Shown here in pieces: positions 61,952 through 64,000 of a DNA stretch of 64,000 bases. The stretch comes from Nostoc sp. JL34 (GTDB lineage Bacteria > Cyanobacteriota > Cyanobacteriia > Cyanobacteriales > Nostocaceae). Under the pieces are notes generated by a model, which saw only the letters and a list, made by a program, of their open reading frames with translations, did no database searches and was not told the origin of the DNA. The stretch spans positions 1 through 64,000 of the forward strand of contig NZ_JABXKQ010000014.1 in assembly GCF_017114945.1 (NCBI RefSeq). The letters are read 5' to 3'. A program made the translations under genes and the position numbers. The number at the start of each line of letters is the position of its first letter. Position 1 is the first letter of the stretch.

Positions 61952-63226
61952 CTACTCAGCCAAAATTCGATTGAGATACTGTAAAATTGCCACAGCGATC
62001 GCTACACTCAAGGTAAAACCTAGCCAGTAACTATTGGTAATAATTTGTGGTTGATCTAATGCCCATCCCCCCAAGGGATGACCAATAAAAGAGCCAATAG
62101 CCCAGCACAAAGCGTTGATGGAAAAATAAACGCCGCGTTGATTTTCCGGGGCTAACTCAGTCACTAAAGAAGCAGCAGATGGGGTATAAGAAACAATTGC
62201 CACAGCAAATACTGCCAGTGCCAATATTACCCAGACCAGATTATGAGATGGGGCAGTGCCGCTTACCCAAATCAGACCAAAACCAATTGCCCAAAAAATG
62301 GCGGAAACAGTGAGCGCGAGTGTGTGAGAACAGCGTTTTAAAATGCTGGTGACAGGCAACTGACAAATAATTGCGAATACTAAATGCCAAGCAAATAGTC
62401 CGCTAATGGTAGTTTCAGTAAATCCCTTGGCAGTACTTTCGACAAATACAAAGTTTTTGAAGTAAAGCGGCAGGGTGCTGTGGATTTGAGAAATATAGAT
62501 TGTAAAGAATATATTAACTGCGATGTAGACCAGGAAACGGCGATCGCTTAATACTGCCATCCAAGAAGCGAAAAGTTCTGTCTTTTCAGATTTCTCTATC
62601 TGCTGTTGTTCAGTTTCACTAATCCCTACATAGACAACTCCAAAAAATACCATAAAAGAGATGGCATCAATCACAAATAGCCATCGATAACTCCCAATTA
62701 TCGCGATCAAAAACCCTGCTAGCACAATTCCGATCACTAATCCAAGGTTATCAGCTAGTCGAGCGATCGCAAAAGTTTCCCGGCGATTGTCAATTTGGCT
62801 GGCGTCAGCAACCACAGCTTCAGCCGCCGGCCAATAGAAACCTATCCCTAAACCGCTAATCAAGCTACCGATTACCAAAGTAGTGAAATTATTGGTTGCA
62901 GCTAAAACTAGAGAAGCAATTGCTGAAATCGCCGTGGCTAGCAACAAAGTGCGGCGGCGTCCCCAATATCCAGAATCAGCCAAAGAACCACCTGTAATCC
63001 GCCCGACGATGCCGGAAATCGAGGCGCTACCCAAGGCTACCCCAACACTGGTTGCAGATAAACCAAGTTGATTGACAAAAAAGATGGGGGCGTAAAACAG
63101 GGTAAAGCCGGTGCCAACTTCCGAGAAAAATCTACCAATTGCGAAAATCCAGACCTGGGGATGTATCGAAGACAGCCACGATGATAACTGAGATTGAGAA
63201 GCTAATTTCATGAACTTAAATGTCAT
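61952..63226 (-). CDS. Major facilitator superfamily transporter
   Basis: Inner-membrane protein of 424 aa (419 aa if ATG 63211 is used) with about 12 hydrophobic helices. The characteristic MFS loop 2-3 motif is present (GGSLADSGYWGRRRTLLLA), and a central hydrophilic loop carries EQQQIEKSEKTELFASW. The substrate is not predictable; the overall pattern resembles drug/metabolite efflux members. Convergent with hisIE. Confidence 0.9.
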   Translation of the reverse strand: MTFKFMKLASQSQLSSWLSSIHPQVWIFAIGRFFSEVGTGFTLFYAPIFFVNQLGLSATSVGVALGSASISGIVGRITGGSLADSGYWGRRRTLLLATAISAIASLVLAATNNFTTLVIGSLISGLGIGFYWPAAEAVVADASQIDNRRETFAIARLADNLGLVIGIVLAGFLIAIIGSYRWLFVIDAISFMVFFGVVYVGISETEQQQIEKSEKTELFASWMAVLSDRRFLVYIAVNIFFTIYISQIHSTLPLYFKNFVFVESTAKGFTETTISGLFAWHLVFAIICQLPVTSILKRCSHTLALTVSAIFWAIGFGLIWVSGTAPSHNLVWVILALAVFAVAIVSYTPSAASLVTELAPENQRGVYFSINALCWAIGSFIGHPLGGWALDQPQIITNSYWLGFTLSVAIAVAILQYLNRILAE

Positions 63227-63696
63227 AATCTGGTGACATTTTGGTAATTCTTATCATTGGCTGCAATTTTTCTCACTAATTCCACAGGGTTTCCACAGGG
63301 ATTTTAACAGTTTTCCACAGGTGTTCAACGAGCTAATAGGCTTCTTACCGTCTGACTGGGGATTGTTGATTAACAGTGGTAAGGAACTTCCAGGACTGAG
63401 TTTTTGTAAAGTAAAGTAACGAAAAATAGACTCTAAAGCTGATTCTCTCGTTCGCATTTATTTTTTATACAATCGTTTTTAACATTTCGCAGCATTGACA
63501 AACCCACCCCCTCTTGGCGCACAATGATGCGGCTTGCTTTTGTAATCCGTTCAACCGTCAGCATCAAATGTGTAAAATATATTACTATTAGATGCGGACG
63601 TAGATTGTCGGGATGGCGAAAGAGCGTGTGAAGCTTTAAGCCGCTTCACCGCAAGCAACTTGTCCCTCTTGATTATCCTCATAGGAGGAAAATCTC
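63227..63696. promoter_or_regulatory. Upstream region of the DUF2811 gene with leader hairpin
   Basis: 470 bp without a supported gene; a minus-strand frame at 63254-63457 is not protein-like. A hairpin, GTGAAGC (63628-63634) with GCTTCAC (63643-63649), lies about 50 bp before the next start, and a strong ribosome site AGGAGGA is at 63683-63689. The hairpin may be part of a leader, but no known regulatory RNA was recognised. Confidence 0.35.
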
Positions 63697-63951
63697 ATGA
63701 AAGCAACGGTTAGCATCTTTACAGAAATTCCCCAAACACTCCACGAATCATTAAAAAACTACTTAGAAACCCATCCCGATTGGGATGAAAACAGAGTATT
63801 GACAGCGGCGCTATCATTGTTTTTACTCCAAAATGGAGATAGCGATCGCCGTGCTGCCCGAGTATATCTGGAAACTTTGTTCCACCACTCCTCAGTAGAA
63901 ATGCCCTGTACCGACTCACCAGCAACAGCTAATTTACTAGACACCCCATAG
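63697..63951 (+). CDS. DUF2811 family small protein
   Basis: Protein of 84 aa with a strong ribosome site (AGGAGGA, 7 bp upstream). Its sequence MKATVSIFTEIPQTLHESLK followed by YLETHPDWDENRVLTAALSL and FLLQNG matches the cyanobacterial DUF2811 family. The N-terminal strand-helix-helix layout resembles small DNA-binding proteins of ribbon-helix-helix type, but function is unknown. The last 20 residues are probably disordered. The remaining 49 bp of the window hold no feature. Confidence 0.85.
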   Translation: MKATVSIFTEIPQTLHESLKNYLETHPDWDENRVLTAALSLFLLQNGDSDRRAARVYLETLFHHSSVEMPCTDSPATANLLDTP

Positions 63952-64000
63952 GTACTGGTATAAAGGGCGTTATTCTGGCTCACGCCCTAATATGGGCACG

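Overview
The window is chromosomal DNA of a filamentous, probably heterocyst-forming cyanobacterium of the Nostoc/Anabaena type. Three things support this. The octamer GCGATCGC (HIP1) is scattered through genes and spacers. Spacers carry heptanucleotide tandem repeats (CCCAATG, GGGGATT, ATTACGA, TCATTTG types). The families are typically cyanobacterial: DUF928, CHASE2 kinases, TPR-CHAT proteins, SLH/OprB porins, a group 2 sigma factor, DUF2811 and Uma2. No rRNA, tRNA, CRISPR array or intact transposase was seen.

Left part (0.1-12.1 kb, minus strand): a secretion/signalling module made of a two-partner-secretion exoprotein (TpsA-like), a secreted TPR-CHAT protein, a DUF928 protein, a CHASE2 hybrid histidine kinase and a response regulator-histidine kinase. 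The last two overlap by 4 bp. The partner outer-membrane transporter (TpsB) survives only as a C-terminal remnant, and a Uma2 gene separates TpsA from the CHAT gene. From 12.1 to 13.6 kb is mostly non-coding, with one 54-codon ribbon-helix-helix gene.

Central part (13.6-40.5 kb): an organosulfur acquisition region. On the minus strand are two D-2-hydroxyacid dehydrogenases, a GNAT acetyltransferase and ssuB, ssuC, ssuD. Two SLH/OprB porins converge. On the plus strand are an AprA/AprB-like flavoprotein and ferredoxin, three SsuA-like lipoproteins plus the decayed tail of a fourth, two tandem amidohydrolases, an SfnB/DszC-like acyl-CoA-dehydrogenase-fold enzyme (another lies at 13.7 kb), a methyltransferase and a TauD-like dioxygenase. 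The inferred flow is porin, periplasmic binding protein, SsuBC, then desulfonation by SsuD, the TauD-like enzyme or the flavin enzymes, with the other enzymes handling carbon skeletons. Local duplication is pervasive.

Right part: a PAS/GAF hybrid kinase behind a small XRE regulator (40.5-43.8 kb). Then comes a second CHASE2/CHAT locus (44.1-52.0 kb): a small membrane protein, a CHASE2 Ser/Thr kinase, a TPR-CHAT protease-like protein, a small unknown protein and a coiled-coil protein with a C-terminal membrane hairpin; the last three overlap start-to-stop. It ends with ordinary chromosomal genes: a group 2 sigma factor, a HerA/DUF87 ATPase, a GST, a fasciclin protein, a polysaccharide deacetylase, hemL, hisIE, an MFS transporter and a DUF2811 protein.

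Repeats are a second theme. Three spacers hold tandem arrays with 21- or 42-bp units. A perfect 99-bp repeat occurs 46 kb apart. Palindromic repeats have entered coding sequences in frame, in one gene in two different reading frames. All functions are inferred by reading the sequence; no database search was run.
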